From positions 1 through 64,000 of the forward strand of contig NZ_LJHS01000007.1 in assembly GCF_001296045.1 (NCBI RefSeq): a stretch of 64,000 nt of DNA, read 5' to 3'. Source of the DNA: Rhizobium sp. AAP43. GTDB taxonomy: Bacteria > Pseudomonadota > Alphaproteobacteria > Rhizobiales > Rhizobiaceae. Within the stretch, counting starts at the first letter, position 1. Each line of letters starts with the position of its first letter. Below the pieces are notes generated by a model. It searched no databases, had not been told where the DNA came from, and was given only the letters and a program-made list of their open reading frames with translations. Positions 1 through 8,078 of this stretch are shown piece by piece. Position numbers and translations under genes: made by a program.

Positions 1-207
1 CGAGACATCCATCAGCCGCCCGATCAACTCTTCCGGCTTCACCTGCGGTTTCTTCGAGCGCGCCGAGATGCGGACCTCGAACAGGCGGTTGACGCCCTCC
101 TCGATCACCACGCGTTCGGGCAGCAGCTGGTCGGCGCCGAGCGGCGAGACAAGCCGCAACACGCGGCTTGCCTGGATGAAATCGGCTGAGGAGGACTGTT
201 CGGTCAT
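1..207 (-). CDS. vgrG: VgrG spike protein, N-terminal part (runs off window)
   Basis: The minus strand from position 207 reads open to the window edge for 69 codons. The product begins MTEQSSSADF and then carries SPLGADQLLPERVVIEEGVN, the start of the phage gpD/gp27-like module of VgrG. VgrG trimers form the needle tip of the type VI tail, sit on the Hcp tube and carry effectors. It is the last visible gene of the clpV-hcp-tai4-tae4-vgrG run, 16 bp after the amidase effector, so Tae4 may be loaded on this VgrG or in Hcp. The C-terminus, and any fused effector domain or adaptor gene, is outside the window. The call rests on a short N-terminal match plus strong context. Confidence 0.85.
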   Translation of the reverse strand, partial: MTEQSSSADFIQASRVLRLVSPLGADQLLPERVVIEEGVNRLFEVRISARSKKPQVKPEELIGRLMDVS

Positions 208-223
208 GGGCGGATCTCCAGCC

Positions 224-727
224 TCACGCGGTGCGGCTGGACAGGAGCGGCCAGAACCAGATCGAGCGGGACTGGTAGTAGCAGGCCGAGGCGCATTGGG
301 CAGCTTCCGCGGCTCCGGTCACGAGATCGATATGGCCGCCGCCGGCATAGCCGGGGATTTCGTTGAAGGCGACGAGGCCCTTGCGCGCGGCGATCCCGGT
401 CTGGGCTGTGCGGGGCGTGAAGGTCTCAGGCGTGCCGAGATAGCCCGGAGTGGCGAGAAGGTCGGCCAGCCGGCGCATCGAAACCTGGATGCCCTTGCCG
501 GAATGGGTGCCCTTCAGGATGTTGTGCGACTTCGGCGCGATCTTGATGCCGGACTTGACGAGGGCAAGGCTGATCCGCACGGCGCAGGTGTTGGCGTAGA
601 GCGGATTGTTGAGAAAGCTGTCCCAGCCGATTTCGGCAAACAGATCCTGCTGGCTGACATAGTTGGATTTGAACGGCGTGCTACCGGAATAGTTTGAATT
701 CAGTGTGTCAAAGGCAACGGTGATCAT
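224..727 (-). CDS. tae4: Type VI amidase effector, Tae4 family
   Basis: The 167-residue product matches the Tae4 peptidoglycan amidase family, which cuts the D-Glu-mDAP bond in the periplasm of competitor cells. The likely nucleophile is Cys48 in NTCAVRISLAL and the partner is His132 in GGGHIDLV. Cys145 and Cys149 (QCASACYY) fit the conserved disulfide near the C-terminus of this family. There is no signal peptide, as expected for cargo delivered by the T6SS. It lies between the immunity gene (12 bp upstream) and vgrG (16 bp downstream), the same order as the Tae-Tai pair in the A. tumefaciens hcp operon. All expected catalytic residues are visible. Confidence 0.92.
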   Translation of the reverse strand: MITVAFDTLNSNYSGSTPFKSNYVSQQDLFAEIGWDSFLNNPLYANTCAVRISLALVKSGIKIAPKSHNILKGTHSGKGIQVSMRRLADLLATPGYLGTPETFTPRTAQTGIAARKGLVAFNEIPGYAGGGHIDLVTGAAEAAQCASACYYQSRSIWFWPLLSSRTA

Positions 728-739
728 ATCGGCTCCGGG

Positions 740-1165
740 TCAATCGTCTTTGCAGGGGAAGGATTTGGTGAGGGCGGCAAGGACCGGGATTGCCGCGTTG
801 CGAGCAAGCGCGTCTGCCGGCGCGGTCTTCAGCTCGGTGAAGACGCGATCCGTCAATTCGTGCAGCAGGATGCCGCCTTCCATGCACCAGGCGGTGCCAT
901 CGGTTGCGTCGGCAACGCCGGCGACATAGGCGGCCGCCCGGTCGTAGGAAACCTGGCGCCTGAGGTCCGGATTGGTGATCTCAGGTACGGCTTCGCCCTT
1001 GAGACCGGCCAGAAGCTGTTCACCGCTCATCCGAAAGATATCGACCTGCTGCGCCGAACTGGGCTGCGATCCGATGATCGCGGCGACTGCCAAGAAGCCG
1101 AGAGCGGTCACGCTCAAGCGACCTGGACGGTTTATCAAGGCACGGATGGTTAAGCGGCTTGGCAT
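740..1165 (-). CDS. tai4: Periplasmic immunity protein to the amidase effector (Tai4/Rap1a family)
   Basis: The 141-residue protein starts with a basic region and a hydrophobic stretch (TALGFLAVAAIIGS) ending near SAQQ, a plausible Sec signal peptide for periplasmic export. The mature part has the Rap1a/Tai arrangement: YVAGVADATDG, a Cys in WCMEGG and a C-terminal SFPCKDD Cys, probably disulfide-bonded. It should bind and block the adjacent Tae4 amidase in the periplasm and so protect kin. It precedes the effector in the same transcript, so immunity is made first. Family assignment is from motif style and context; the start could be a few codons further in. Confidence 0.85.
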   Translation of the reverse strand: MPSRLTIRALINRPGRLSVTALGFLAVAAIIGSQPSSAQQVDIFRMSGEQLLAGLKGEAVPEITNPDLRRQVSYDRAAAYVAGVADATDGTAWCMEGGILLHELTDRVFTELKTAPADALARNAAIPVLAALTKSFPCKDD

Positions 1166-1225
1166 CCGGCATCCTCACATGGGTCAAAAGGTTCAAGCCG
1201 TTGCCCAGAGGCAACAGCCAGCGTG

Positions 1226-1249
1226 CTGCGCCGGCTGATGCCGGCGCAG
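1226..1249. terminator. Strong hairpin 3' of hcp
   Basis: CTGCGCCGGC (1226-1235) and GCCGGCGCAG (1240-1249) form a perfect 10-bp stem with a TGAT loop, 17 bp past the hcp stop. No T-run follows on the hcp (minus) strand, so it is more likely an attenuator or mRNA-stabilising structure that favours hcp over the downstream tai4-tae4-vgrG genes than a full terminator. That would suit the high need for Hcp. Confidence 0.6.
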
Positions 1250-1266
1250 GTTTTCGGAAAGGAAGT

Positions 1267-1743
1267 TCAGGAAGCCTTGGTGGTCGCCAGATCGTAAGAC
1301 GCGATCATCGGCGACTGCGGCGAATGGTTATCGTCATAAGGCGTGTACTTCACTTCCATCTTGGTGAAATTCAGCTTGATCGTCTCGACCGGCCGGTCGC
1401 CGTTGGAATCGATGGAATAGCTGGCGATCAGCGTGTTCGTCAGCGAGTACTCGATATAGGTGTCGCCCGGATTGCCGGTGGTGACCAGATGGATCACGGC
1501 GCGCTTGCCGGTCCGACCCGAGCAGGCTTCCTGGAACAGCTTGGTCGAAGAGGAATCCGAAACCTTGGTCAGAATGACTTCCGAGACCGTCGGCTCCGAC
1601 GCTTCACGGTTCGCGGCCGAACCGGCTGATGTGTTCATGTTGCGCGCGACATTCCAATGGATGGCTTCGATATCCATCCATTTGCGATGCTGCTCGTGCG
1701 TGGCGTCGCCCTGAATGCCATCGATCTGCAGATAAATCGGCAT
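1267..1743 (-). CDS. hcp: Hcp tube protein of the T6SS
   Basis: The 158-residue protein begins MPIYLQIDGIQGDATHEQHR, the typical Hcp start. It contains EPTVSEVILTKVSDSSSTKLF and ends with NFTKMEVKYTPYDD and IASYDLATTKAS, all family features. Hcp hexamers stack as the inner tube pushed out by the contracting sheath, and can carry small effectors in the lumen. A longer frame reaching 1902 overlaps clpV; the Hcp-type Met at 1743 is the right start. It lies 46 bp after clpV, with a hairpin following it. Confidence 0.97.
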   Translation of the reverse strand: MPIYLQIDGIQGDATHEQHRKWMDIEAIHWNVARNMNTSAGSAANREASEPTVSEVILTKVSDSSSTKLFQEACSGRTGKRAVIHLVTTGNPGDTYIEYSLTNTLIASYSIDSNGDRPVETIKLNFTKMEVKYTPYDDNHSPQSPMIASYDLATTKAS

Positions 1744-1789
1744 GCGTCTGTCTCCTGTGAAATAACTGCGTCCGTTTACGGCACGTCGT

Positions 1790-4549
1790 TCAAGTGTCGT
1801 GCCCTCCCCGAGCCTGACTGGGCTGCGGGGTTTCTTCATCCGGCCTGCCGGCATGTGTGGCAGTGCCCGATTGTGTTGCGACCTCGCCTTCCTCAGCCTC
1901 AATGGTGAAGCTGTGACCGTCGTGCCGTATGGTGATGCGCGTTACCTTGACCCCGCGGGTCAGTGTGCCGAGCAGGTATGTGGATAGAACCGGCATCAGG
2001 TCGCGCATGATCATCAATTCGATGGCGCGGGCGCCCATTTCGCTGGTCTGTGCCTTTGCGACGAGTGCGCTCCGCGCTTCGCCCGCCAGGACGGCTGCTG
2101 CGCCATAGGTGGCGAGGACGCGGGCCTTGATGCGTTCAAGCTGGATGTCGATGATGCCGAGAAGGCTCTCTGCCGTCAGCGGCATGAAAGGCAGAATGGT
2201 GGTGCGGCCGAGGAAGGCCGGCTTGAAATGCTTCTGCAACTCGGGCAGCAGCATTGCCTCCAGCGCTTCACCTTCGGGCATCGTCTCGGGGTCGGCTGCG
2301 AGCTGCGCCAGGAGTTCCGACCCCGTATTGGCGGTCATGAAGATCGTGGTGTTCCTGAAGTCGATATCGCGGCCCTCGCCGTCGCGCAGCGCGCCCTTGT
2401 CAAATACCTGGTAGAAGATGTCCTGTACGCCCGGATGAGCCTTGTCGATTTCATCAAGCAGCAGCACGCCGAAAGGTCGCCGCCGAACGGCTTCGGTCAG
2501 CACCCCACCTTCGCCATAGCCTACATAGCCGGGTGGTGATCCGACGAGCATGGAGACTTTGTGCTCCTCCTTGAACTCGGACATGTTGATTGTGGTCAGG
2601 TGCTGGCTGCCGCCATAAAGCATGTCGGCAACCGAAAGCGCGGTCTCCGTCTTGCCTGTGCCCGACATCCCGACAAGCAGAAAGACCGCCGGCGGACGAG
2701 TGGGATCAGCAAGGCCAGCACGGGCGGCGCGCATGGCGGCTGCAATCCGGGTAATGGCCCTGTCTTGCCCGAGGACGCGTGTCGAGAGTTTTTGATCCAG
2801 ACCGCATACAGCCTCGACCTGGTCGGCCAGGAGTTTGCCGACCGGGATGCCTGTCCAACGGGCCAGAACGGCCGCAACGACATCACGATTGACGACGCGC
2901 GGCACAAGCGCCGTGTCGCCCACAATCTCCGCCAGGCTGCGCTCGACCTTCAAGAGAGTGACTTCAGGCCTCTCATCCCGATGGCTCGCGGCAAGAACGG
3001 CGACGTTCCCGACATTGTCGGCCGCAAAGGTCGAGGCTGGCTGCAGATCCTCGTCGTGAGCGGAAAGTTGCTCCAACCGATCGGCCTCCTGAACCAGCAG
3101 GACCTCAGCGGCGTGCTGCACTTCGAGCACGGAAATTTCCCGGCGGATATCTTCGATTTCGGCGCTTGCGGCCTCGATCCGGCTGTTGCGCTCTTCTGTT
3201 TCGGGCTCCTGCAAAAGCCAGGTCCGCTCGTCAGTAACGAGTTTCAGTTCGTGGGCGAGGTCCGAAAGTTTCTCGGGGCGTGTCTGGCGCGCAAGCGCGA
3301 CGGATGCAGCGGCCGTATCCAGCAGGCTGATTGCCTTGTCTGGCAATTGCCGGGCCGGCAGATAGCGTGCCGACAGTTTTACCGCAGCTTGAATTGCCTC
3401 GTCGCGAATTCGCACACCATGATGGCGTTTCAGGCTGGGAGCGACCCCTCGCACCATTCGGATCGCGGTTGCCTCATTGGGCTCAAGCACCTGTACGATC
3501 TGAAAGCGCCGCGTCAGCGCCGCATCCTTCTCGATGAACCGTTTGTATTCGCTCCATGTCGTGGCCGCGATGGTCCGGAGTTCCCCGCGCGCGAGAGCAG
3601 GCTTCAGGATGTTGGCGGCATCACCCTGCCCTGCCTGCCCGCCTGCCCCGATGAGACTGTGTGCCTCGTCGACGAAGAGAATTATCGGCTGCATTGACGT
3701 CTTTACGGCATCGACAACGCCGTGAAGACGCCGCTCGAACTCCCCTTTTACGCCGGCACCAGCCTGGAGCAGAGTGAGATCCAGTAACAACAGGCGAACT
3801 GCCTTGAGGCGTTCTGGCACATCACCGCAGGCAATGCCGATCGCGAGGGCTTCGGCCACTGCCGTTTTTCCGACACCAGGCTCGCCAACGAGAATTGGGT
3901 TGTTTTGCCGACGACGCATCAGGATATCGATCACTTGTCGCAGCTCATTTTGCCGCCCAATGACCGGATCCAACCGCATCTGCCGCGCATCCTCGGTCAG
4001 GTCGCGGGTATAGAGCCTCAGGAATTCGTTCTGTTGCTCTGCAGATGCAACGCCATGGGTCTCGACGCTGGCAGTGCTCTGCGGCGCGGCCCCTACCTGT
4101 GCGGCGCGCAAGGCCTCGAGTGCCGCGCGATCGGCGCGCAGCAAGCTCGGGGCCGTACCGCGTGCGATAATCCGCAGCGATGACTCGTCGAGGAGAGTTA
4201 CCAGGATGTCCGAGGCTGCAATCAACTCGCGGCCACCCTGTAAGGAGGCAGCAAGCCATGCTTCGCGGCAAAGGGTCAGAATATTTTCCGACAACACGAG
4301 GGACTGGCCATCGGTCCGGGCGATGTCGGCGATTGCCTGATCAAGCTCCCGGCGCATGACGCCGATATCAATCTTGGCGGCCTCGGCGACCTGCAGGAAG
4401 GCAGTATCGTCCGTAAGAGCGCGCAGCCAATGCGACAGGTCGACGGCAGGATGCTGAAAACGGACGGCTATCGATGCTGCTGTTTCCAAACCGACATGCA
4501 GAGACGGCTCCAGTTTTCGCACGAGGCGGTCTATTTCGATCTGCGGCAT
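1790..4549 (-). CDS. clpV: ClpV/TssH AAA+ ATPase
   Basis: This 919-residue ClpB-like AAA+ protein has an N-domain (about 1-160), a first AAA module with Walker A GEPGVGKT (222-229) and a DEAH Walker B, a middle coiled-coil region (about 430-520) and a second AAA module with GMSGTGKTE near 620 plus an LLLDEIDKAH motif. In T6SS it unfolds the contracted TssB/TssC sheath so the subunits can be reused. It is the first gene of the leftward operon and is divergent from tssA. Length and domain order are normal for ClpV1. Confidence 0.97.
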   Translation of the reverse strand: MPQIEIDRLVRKLEPSLHVGLETAASIAVRFQHPAVDLSHWLRALTDDTAFLQVAEAAKIDIGVMRRELDQAIADIARTDGQSLVLSENILTLCREAWLAASLQGGRELIAASDILVTLLDESSLRIIARGTAPSLLRADRAALEALRAAQVGAAPQSTASVETHGVASAEQQNEFLRLYTRDLTEDARQMRLDPVIGRQNELRQVIDILMRRRQNNPILVGEPGVGKTAVAEALAIGIACGDVPERLKAVRLLLLDLTLLQAGAGVKGEFERRLHGVVDAVKTSMQPIILFVDEAHSLIGAGGQAGQGDAANILKPALARGELRTIAATTWSEYKRFIEKDAALTRRFQIVQVLEPNEATAIRMVRGVAPSLKRHHGVRIRDEAIQAAVKLSARYLPARQLPDKAISLLDTAAASVALARQTRPEKLSDLAHELKLVTDERTWLLQEPETEERNSRIEAASAEIEDIRREISVLEVQHAAEVLLVQEADRLEQLSAHDEDLQPASTFAADNVGNVAVLAASHRDERPEVTLLKVERSLAEIVGDTALVPRVVNRDVVAAVLARWTGIPVGKLLADQVEAVCGLDQKLSTRVLGQDRAITRIAAAMRAARAGLADPTRPPAVFLLVGMSGTGKTETALSVADMLYGGSQHLTTINMSEFKEEHKVSMLVGSPPGYVGYGEGGVLTEAVRRRPFGVLLLDEIDKAHPGVQDIFYQVFDKGALRDGEGRDIDFRNTTIFMTANTGSELLAQLAADPETMPEGEALEAMLLPELQKHFKPAFLGRTTILPFMPLTAESLLGIIDIQLERIKARVLATYGAAAVLAGEARSALVAKAQTSEMGARAIELMIMRDLMPVLSTYLLGTLTRGVKVTRITIRHDGHSFTIEAEEGEVATQSGTATHAGRPDEETPQPSQARGGHDT

Positions 4550-4781
4550 TGCTGAATTGTCGTCCCGGCTGAAGATTTAAACCCACGCAGAGGTTGTAGC
4601 GAAAGAGCTAGGTCCGTACATTCGGATTGTCGAGTGTAAGACGTCACAAACTCCAGTATTTTTTGAAAACCATTCGTCGTCACACTTTTGTCATCTTCTT
4701 GACGACGAAAAGAGGATGTAAATTTTCACCGGTGTGAATCTGTATCTTGACCAAAAGCCAGATCATGAGAAATGAATTCGC
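4550..4781. promoter_or_regulatory. Divergent clpV / tssA control region
   Basis: This 232-bp AT-richer stretch separates the two T6SS operons. It contains a perfect inverted repeat, TTCGTCGTCA (4673-4682) and TGACGACGAA (4700-4709), with a 17-bp spacer, and a CACCGGTG palindrome (4727-4734) flanked by TTCAC/GTGAA. These are good candidates for binding sites of the regulator that switches on both operons. In A. tumefaciens the equivalent operons respond to acid through ExoR-ChvG/ChvI; whether these repeats are ChvI sites cannot be told by eye. A weak GAGAAA lies before the tssA start. Confidence 0.6.
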
Positions 4782-5834
4782 ATGAAAATAGAATCTATGA
4801 TCGCTCCAATTTCAGAAGATCGTCCGTGCGGATTTAACATCAGGAGTAATACTGATTCTCGGGAGATTTATTTCAGTATTAAGGATGCAAGGACTATGGC
4901 GCGTGCTGCTGAGCGCAGTGTCGAGCCGGGGCAAACTGTCAATTCTTCAGCGATTTGGGTCGAGGTTCGCAATCTTGGATTGAGTATTCTGTCATCGCGC
5001 GGCAAGGACATTGAGGTGCTTGCGTGGCTGATGGAGGCGCAGTTGCGGCTTGAAGGCTTTGCCGGATTGCGAGATGTGTACCAAGTGACGCTGTCGCTTA
5101 TAGAACATTATTTCGATGATCTGCATTCAATAGGAGACGACGATCCCGAAGAAAGGTTCGCGCCGCTTGCAGGTCTCAACGGGATTGGCAGTGAGGGAAC
5201 GCTGATACAAGCGATACGGCTCACACCACTGACACCGAATGCCAAATTCTCGCAATTTTCGCTCTGGGACTTCCAGGTTTCGCAACGCCCTGGAGAGGAA
5301 CGAGCAAGAGAGGCTCTCCAGCAGGCCGCAGCTGATGTGGGGCAGTCGGCTATGGTCGAGCACTTAGGGGCCGTGCGAGACTGTATTTCATTATTTGATC
5401 GATTGACCGAGCTGTTGATTGAACGTTGCGGTGCTCAAGCGCCGCCGAGCTCCAACATACGAAATGCTTTGGTCGAGGCCGCAAACGCGATCCGTTACCT
5501 TGCCCGCATTGAAGAGGAGCCGCTCGGGTTGCTGTTGCCCGCTGATCCGATGCCGGAGCAGAGCATTGTTTTGCCGGAGCAGAAGCAGACTGCCGCTGTG
5601 CCGCCACGCGTTGATGCCATTCGGTCTAGAGACGACGCTTTCGAAGTGCTGCTCGGCGTGGCGCGATATTTTCGTAAGACCGAGCCCCATTCACCGATTT
5701 CGATGTCGATCGAAACCCTGGTGCGTCGCGGGCGCATGGACTTCTCCCAGTTGCTGGCCGAACTCCTTCCGGATGCGGCACAGCGCCAGGCGGTCCTCAC
5801 GGCAGCTGGCATACGTCCGAATCTGGACGCCTGA
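4782..5834 (+). CDS. tssA: TssA (ImpA family) baseplate/sheath cap protein
   Basis: The 350-residue product begins MKIESMIAPISEDRPCGFNI, the conserved ImpA N-terminal pattern, followed by WVEVRNLGLSILSSRGKDIEVLAWLMEAQLRLEGFAGL split here as two motifs, WVEVRNLGLSIL and LAWLMEAQLRLEGF. The C-terminal part ends with a short TssA-type helical module (SPISMSIETLVRRGRMDF). TssA helps assemble the baseplate and caps the growing sheath. It is the first gene of the rightward operon, with 90 bp to the TssB start. Codon use at the very start is AT-rich, like the promoter region. Confidence 0.93.
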   Translation: MKIESMIAPISEDRPCGFNIRSNTDSREIYFSIKDARTMARAAERSVEPGQTVNSSAIWVEVRNLGLSILSSRGKDIEVLAWLMEAQLRLEGFAGLRDVYQVTLSLIEHYFDDLHSIGDDDPEERFAPLAGLNGIGSEGTLIQAIRLTPLTPNAKFSQFSLWDFQVSQRPGEERAREALQQAAADVGQSAMVEHLGAVRDCISLFDRLTELLIERCGAQAPPSSNIRNALVEAANAIRYLARIEEEPLGLLLPADPMPEQSIVLPEQKQTAAVPPRVDAIRSRDDAFEVLLGVARYFRKTEPHSPISMSIETLVRRGRMDFSQLLAELLPDAAQRQAVLTAAGIRPNLDA

Positions 5835-5924
5835 CGACAAGACATGCCGTCGGTTTGCCAATCGACGGGGAAACTGACGAACGGACTGAATTGGATCTGC
5901 CGCATCGGCATGAAGGAGCAAGAA

Positions 5925-6434
5925 ATGGCGAGTGTTCACGAGAAGCTGGAGCGGGTCCGTAAGCCACGTGTCCACATCAAGTATGAAGTTGAAACCGAAG
6001 GGGCGATGGTCGTCAAGGAACTGCCTTTCGTTGTCGGTGTTCTGGGGGATTTCTCCGGCAATCCCACGCAGCCGCTAAAACCGTTCGGTGAGCGCAAGTT
6101 CGTTCAGATCGATCGCGATAATTTTGATGACGTGATGCAGCGCATGTCGCCTGGACTTGAACTCGCCGTCGACAACACGCTGCAGGGCGATGGTTCCCAG
6201 ATGCGTGTTTCCCTGAAATTCGAGCGGATGGAAGACTTTGAGCCAGGCTCTGTTGTCCAGCAGGTCCCAGCATTGAAGGCACTGCTTGATGCACGCAACG
6301 AGCTGCGAGACCTGATGAGCAAGGCTGACCGTTCCGAAGAATTGGAGCGTCTCCTTGAAGAAATTCTGCAGAACAAGGGCGATCTTGCCGCCCTTGTCGG
6401 CCAGCTCGGCGAGAAGAACCACGACGGAAAATGA
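5925..6434 (+). CDS. tssB: TssB sheath small subunit
   Basis: The start was placed at ATG 5925, preceded by AAGGAG and giving [20 protein letters not shown], the family N-terminus; the frame is open 27 codons further upstream but without family similarity. The 169-residue product has [13 protein letters not shown] and [15 protein letters not shown] motifs typical of TssB/ImpB, and ends with a charged helix. TssB pairs with TssC to form the contractile sheath and its C-terminal helix region supports sheath contacts. Length is normal. Confidence 0.96.
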   Translation: MASVHEKLERVRKPRVHIKYEVETEGAMVVKELPFVVGVLGDFSGNPTQPLKPFGERKFVQIDRDNFDDVMQRMSPGLELAVDNTLQGDGSQMRVSLKFERMEDFEPGSVVQQVPALKALLDARNELRDLMSKADRSEELERLLEEILQNKGDLAALVGQLGEKNHDGK

Positions 6435-6528
6435 GACTGCCTTTCCCCGTCGTTGAGACAGGGCAGGACAGATCCATCACTTGGGGTGCCACGTCGACAT
6501 GGCGTCACCTCGGCGGAAGGACAAGAAG

Positions 6529-8010
6529 ATGAGTGCTGAAACGCAAGTGCAGGCGAGACCAGAAGCAGTTTCCTCTGAGGGCGAAAACCTGCTTTCCAAA
6601 GTCGTGGCCGCGACGCGCCAGACGGAGCCGGATCGGGCGCAGGATCTGCTGCGTACGCTGACCGAACAGGCAATGAAAGGCACGGTCTCTTACGACCGTA
6701 ATCTGACGATTACGTTGAACAATGCCATTGCAGAAATCGACAAGGCTATTTCCCTCCAGCTTGCGGCGATCATGCAGGCGCCGGAATTCGTCAAGCTGGA
6801 AGGCTCCTGGCGAGGCCTGAACTATCTCGTGAAGAACTCCGAGACGAGCGTCAACTTGAAGATCCGCGTATTGAACGCCAGCAAACGCGAGATCTCGAAA
6901 GACCTTGCCAAGGCCGTCGAGTTCGATCAGTCGCGGCTGTTCAAATCGATCTATGAAGACGAATTCGGTACGCCCGGCGGGGAGCCGATGGGGGCTTTGA
7001 TCGGTGACTACGAATTCGGTAATTCGTTCGAGGACGTGCAACTGCTGCAAGGCGTCTCAATGATTGCAGCGGCCTCCTTTGCACCGTTCATTGCCGCTGC
7101 GAGTCCGCACATGTTCGGATTTGATGACTTCCGTGATTTGGCCAAGCCGCGTGATCTCGAGAAGATCTTCGAGACGGCGGAATACGCGAAGTGGCGCAGC
7201 TTCCGCGAAAGTGATGATTCTCGCTTCGTTACGCTCGCCATGCCGCGCGTTCTTGCCCGCATGCCCTACGGGCCGAACACGACACCGATTGACGAATTCA
7301 ACTATGACGAGACTGGCGGTTCGACCTCCGGCGAACTGGCGCATGATTCCTATTGCTGGATGAATGCCTCATACGTCATGGGCACGCGGTTGACCGAAGC
7401 ATTTGCCAAGAGCGGCTGGTGCACGGCGATCCGCGGTGCCGAAAACGGGGGTAAGGTCGAAGGCCTGCCCATGCATGTCTTTTCCAGCGATGAGGGCGAT
7501 CTCGATCTGAAATGCCCGACAGAGGTCGGCATTACGGATCGTCGCGATGCCGAACTTGGCAAGCTCGGCTTCCTGCCTTTGTGCCACTACAAGCACACGG
7601 ACTATGCGGTCTTCTTCGGGGCCCAGACGACCCACAAGCCGAAAACCTACGATCGACCCGAGGCGACAGCGAATGCTGCCGTCTCCGCGCGCCTGCCTTA
7701 CATCATGGCAACCTCTCGCTTCGCGCATTACCTGAAGGTCATGGGTCGCGACAAGATCGGCTCCTTCATGGAAGCGGAAGGTTGCGAGGCTTGGCTTAAC
7801 CGATGGATCTCGAACTATGTCAACGCCAACGACGATGCTGGTGAGGAGTCTCGCGCCAAATATCCGCTGCGCGATGCCAAGGTGACGGTTCAGGAAATCC
7901 CCGGTCGGCCGGGTTCCTACAATGCTGTGGCTTGGATGCGTCCTTGGTTGCAGATGGAAGAGCTCACCACCTCTCTGCGCATGGTCGCCCGTATTCCGAC
8001 GAAGAACTGA
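6529..8010 (+). CDS. tssC: TssC sheath large subunit
   Basis: The 493-residue product is a canonical TssC/ImpC: a low-complexity N-terminus, then IAEIDKAISLQLAAIMQAPE, LEGSWRGLNYLV, the GTPGGEPMGALIGDYEF block, and a C-terminal RFAHYLKVMGRDKIGSF. It forms the outer sheath with TssB. The start at 6529 follows GGAAGGA; an in-frame ATG at 6481 adds 16 residues that do not resemble the family. It is followed by a second TssC-like gene, as in the Agrobacterium imp operon, where tssC41 precedes tssC40. Confidence 0.97.
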   Translation: MSAETQVQARPEAVSSEGENLLSKVVAATRQTEPDRAQDLLRTLTEQAMKGTVSYDRNLTITLNNAIAEIDKAISLQLAAIMQAPEFVKLEGSWRGLNYLVKNSETSVNLKIRVLNASKREISKDLAKAVEFDQSRLFKSIYEDEFGTPGGEPMGALIGDYEFGNSFEDVQLLQGVSMIAAASFAPFIAAASPHMFGFDDFRDLAKPRDLEKIFETAEYAKWRSFRESDDSRFVTLAMPRVLARMPYGPNTTPIDEFNYDETGGSTSGELAHDSYCWMNASYVMGTRLTEAFAKSGWCTAIRGAENGGKVEGLPMHVFSSDEGDLDLKCPTEVGITDRRDAELGKLGFLPLCHYKHTDYAVFFGAQTTHKPKTYDRPEATANAAVSARLPYIMATSRFAHYLKVMGRDKIGSFMEAEGCEAWLNRWISNYVNANDDAGEESRAKYPLRDAKVTVQEIPGRPGSYNAVAWMRPWLQMEELTTSLRMVARIPTKN

Positions 8011-8078
8011 CGCGCTTATCGGAGACAGGTGGCGCATTGCCGTCATCTGTCTCTGTCGCGCAGCAAGGCACAGGACCC

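Noticed and set aside
2561-3697. 378-codon open frame on the plus strand
   Set aside because: It is antisense to clpV, which has full AAA+ motifs across this stretch; the frame is a codon-bias shadow in GC-rich DNA.
7932-8078. Upstream extension of the second tssC overlapping tssC by 79 bp
   Set aside because: No ribosome site before ATG 7932 and no TssC similarity in the first 49 residues; ATG 8079 or TTG 8037 is more likely.
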